A DNA stretch of 16,725 nucleotides from Gemmatimonadota bacterium (lineage in GTDB: Bacteria; Gemmatimonadota; Gemmatimonadetes; Gemmatimonadales; GWC2-71-9). How positions within the stretch are numbered: the stretch's first letter is position 1; each line of letters opens with the position of its first letter. The DNA lies in contig QHUF01000309.1 of NCBI GenBank assembly GCA_003221075.1, forward strand, positions 1 through 16,725, written 5' to 3'. A program made the translations under genes and the position numbers. Below the pieces are notes generated by a model, which saw nothing but the letters and a program-made list of their open reading frames with translations, was not told where the DNA came from and did no database searches. This document shows positions 15,574-16,725 of this stretch, one piece after another.

Positions 15574-16725
15574 GAAGAGACACTCGGCAGCGCAAAGACC
15601 CCCAGGTGGGGGCCGGCGAATTCAGTAGCAACCTCGAGGAGGAAAGCGAGCGTGTCGCGCGTCTCCTCGGGCGTCAGAATCGCATCGACAAACCCGCGCG
15701 CCCCGGCGAACTTGGCGTCGAGTTGGTGCTCGTAATCGGCGCGCATCGCCTCGACGGCCGCCGCATTGTCCGGTTTGGTCGCCTCGCCGCCATAAACGGC
15801 CTGGACGGCCGACTCCCCTTCCATCACTCCCATGCGACCGGTCGGCCAGGACACGATGAAGTCGGGATCGAATCCCTGACCTGCCATCGCATAGTAGCCG
15901 GCACCAGACGCGTGATTGACGGTGACGACCAGCTTGGGCACGGTCGCCGTTGCCATCGCTTCGACGAACCGCGCCCCGGCCCGGATGATTCCGGTATGCT
16001 CGGCCTCGGTGCCGACCATGAATCCGGACACGTCCTGAATGAAGAGCAGCGGCACGCGCTCGCGGTCGGCATTCTCGATGAAGTACGCCACCTTTTCAGC
16101 GCTCTCCGTGTAGATGATGCCGCCGATCCGCGGCGCTTCATTCTTTTTCTTGCCCTTGATCACGCCACGGGAATTCGCGATGACCGCCACCTGCCGTCCC
16201 TCGATGGCGCCGTGCCCGCAGATCATTTCGAGGGCGACGTCCGGCTGGAATTCGTCGAGCCGCCCAGCGTCCAGCAGACACTCGAACAGCGCTCGCACGT
16301 CATAACTCATGCGGTGATCCACCGGGATCAGGTCGTAGAGCGCCTTCGTGTCGCGCTTCGGCGCCGGATAGGTTCGGCGAGCCACCGGTGAATGCGGTAA
16401 GCGGCCGACGTACTCGCGGATCCGGGCCAGGCACTCCGTGTCGTCTTTGGCTCGGTAGTGCGCAACGGCACTGATCGCGGTATGTGTCGCTGCGCCGCCC
16501 AGCGTTTCCGCATCCACCACCTGCCCCGTCGCTCCTTTGACCAGATTCGGTCCGCCCAGTCCCATGAATGACGTGCCATCCACCATGAAAATCACGTCCG
16601 ACAGCGCCGGGAGATACGCGCCGCCCGCGATGCACGGACCCATGACGGCGGCGATCTGGGGCACCTTGAGATAACGCCGCATGATCGAGTTGTAGTAGAA
16701 GATGCGGGCCGCACCATACTGACCC
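15567..16725 (-). CDS. Acyl-CoA carboxylase carboxyltransferase (beta) subunit, runs off right edge
   Basis: Biotin-dependent carboxyltransferase of the methylcrotonyl-/propionyl-/geranyl-CoA carboxylase family; 385 residues of the C-terminal part are visible. From the edge it reads GQYGAARIFYYNSIM, then VPQIAAVMGPCIAGGAYLPALSD, FMGLGGPNLVKGATGQVV and ETLGGAATHTAISAVAHY (first crotonase-like half). The second half has GRQVAVIANSRG, ESAEKVAYFIENADRERVPL, FIQDVSGFMVGTEAE, NHASGAGYYAMAGQGFDPDF and WPTGRMGVMEGESA. This order matches MccB/AtuF-type subunits. The biotin carboxylase subunit is not in the window and probably lies beyond the right edge. It is upstream of and overlaps the subtilase gene. 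Substrate cannot be decided from what is visible; AtuA and the hydratase favour methylcrotonyl- or geranyl-CoA. Confidence 0.93.
   Translation of the reverse strand, partial: GQYGAARIFYYNSIMRRYLKVPQIAAVMGPCIAGGAYLPALSDVIFMVDGTSFMGLGGPNLVKGATGQVVDAETLGGAATHTAISAVAHYRAKDDTECLARIREYVGRLPHSPVARRTYPAPKRDTKALYDLIPVDHRMSYDVRALFECLLDAGRLDEFQPDVALEMICGHGAIEGRQVAVIANSRGVIKGKKKNEAPRIGGIIYTESAEKVAYFIENADRERVPLLFIQDVSGFMVGTEAEHTGIIRAGARFVEAMATATVPKLVVTVNHASGAGYYAMAGQGFDPDFIVSWPTGRMGVMEGESAVQAVYGGEATKPDNAAAVEAMRADYEHQLDAKFAGARGFVDAILTPEETRDTLAFLLEVATEFAGPHLGVFALPSVSSC

Overview
The window is high-GC, densely packed bacterial DNA with short intergenic gaps, many GTG starts and chains of 4-base gene overlaps. 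The protein set suggests a Gram-negative soil or aquatic bacterium: an Rne/Rng ribonuclease, a secreted-type S9 prolyl oligopeptidase, a subtilase lipoprotein, an AtuA-type acyl-CoA pathway and a bacilliredoxin. Gemmatimonadota or a relative is my best guess. That is inferred from the style of the proteins and not proven. I see no tRNA, rRNA, CRISPR array, insertion sequence or integrase, and no gene-free stretch longer than about 200 bases.

Left part (1-3300, all minus strand): the 5' part of an RNase E/G gene that runs off the left edge, an acyl-CoA dehydrogenase, and a short RecQ-type helicase. The helicase ends where the zinc/RQC region would begin and is followed at once by a perfect palindrome. 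A four-run G-quadruplex motif lies in the recQ leader.

Middle part: on the plus strand, a prolyl oligopeptidase is followed 11 bases later by a DUF1003 two-helix membrane protein carrying two CxxC knuckles. Convergent to it is a minus-strand pair, a GroES-like co-chaperonin and a small zinc-ribbon protein, overlapping by 8 bases. Divergent from that pair, behind a recognisable promoter, is a plus-strand pair: a multi-pass membrane protein I cannot assign and a lipoprotein with a von Willebrand factor A-like metal site, joined by an ATGA overlap. This pair is the best candidate for an undescribed system.

Right part (9046-16725, all minus strand) reads as one operon: acyl-CoA carboxylase carboxyltransferase (partial at the right edge), tripeptidyl-peptidase-II-like subtilase lipoprotein, AtuA-type protein, separate AtuA C-terminal domain, enoyl-CoA hydratase, bacilliredoxin, methyltransferase. 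The first five genes overlap one another (7, 4, 4 and 4 bases), so they are probably translationally coupled. Carboxylase, hydratase and AtuA point to breakdown of a branched-chain or terpenoid acyl-CoA (methylcrotonyl- or geranyl-CoA type). The acyl-CoA dehydrogenase at the left could supply the same route. The protease is an unexpected member.
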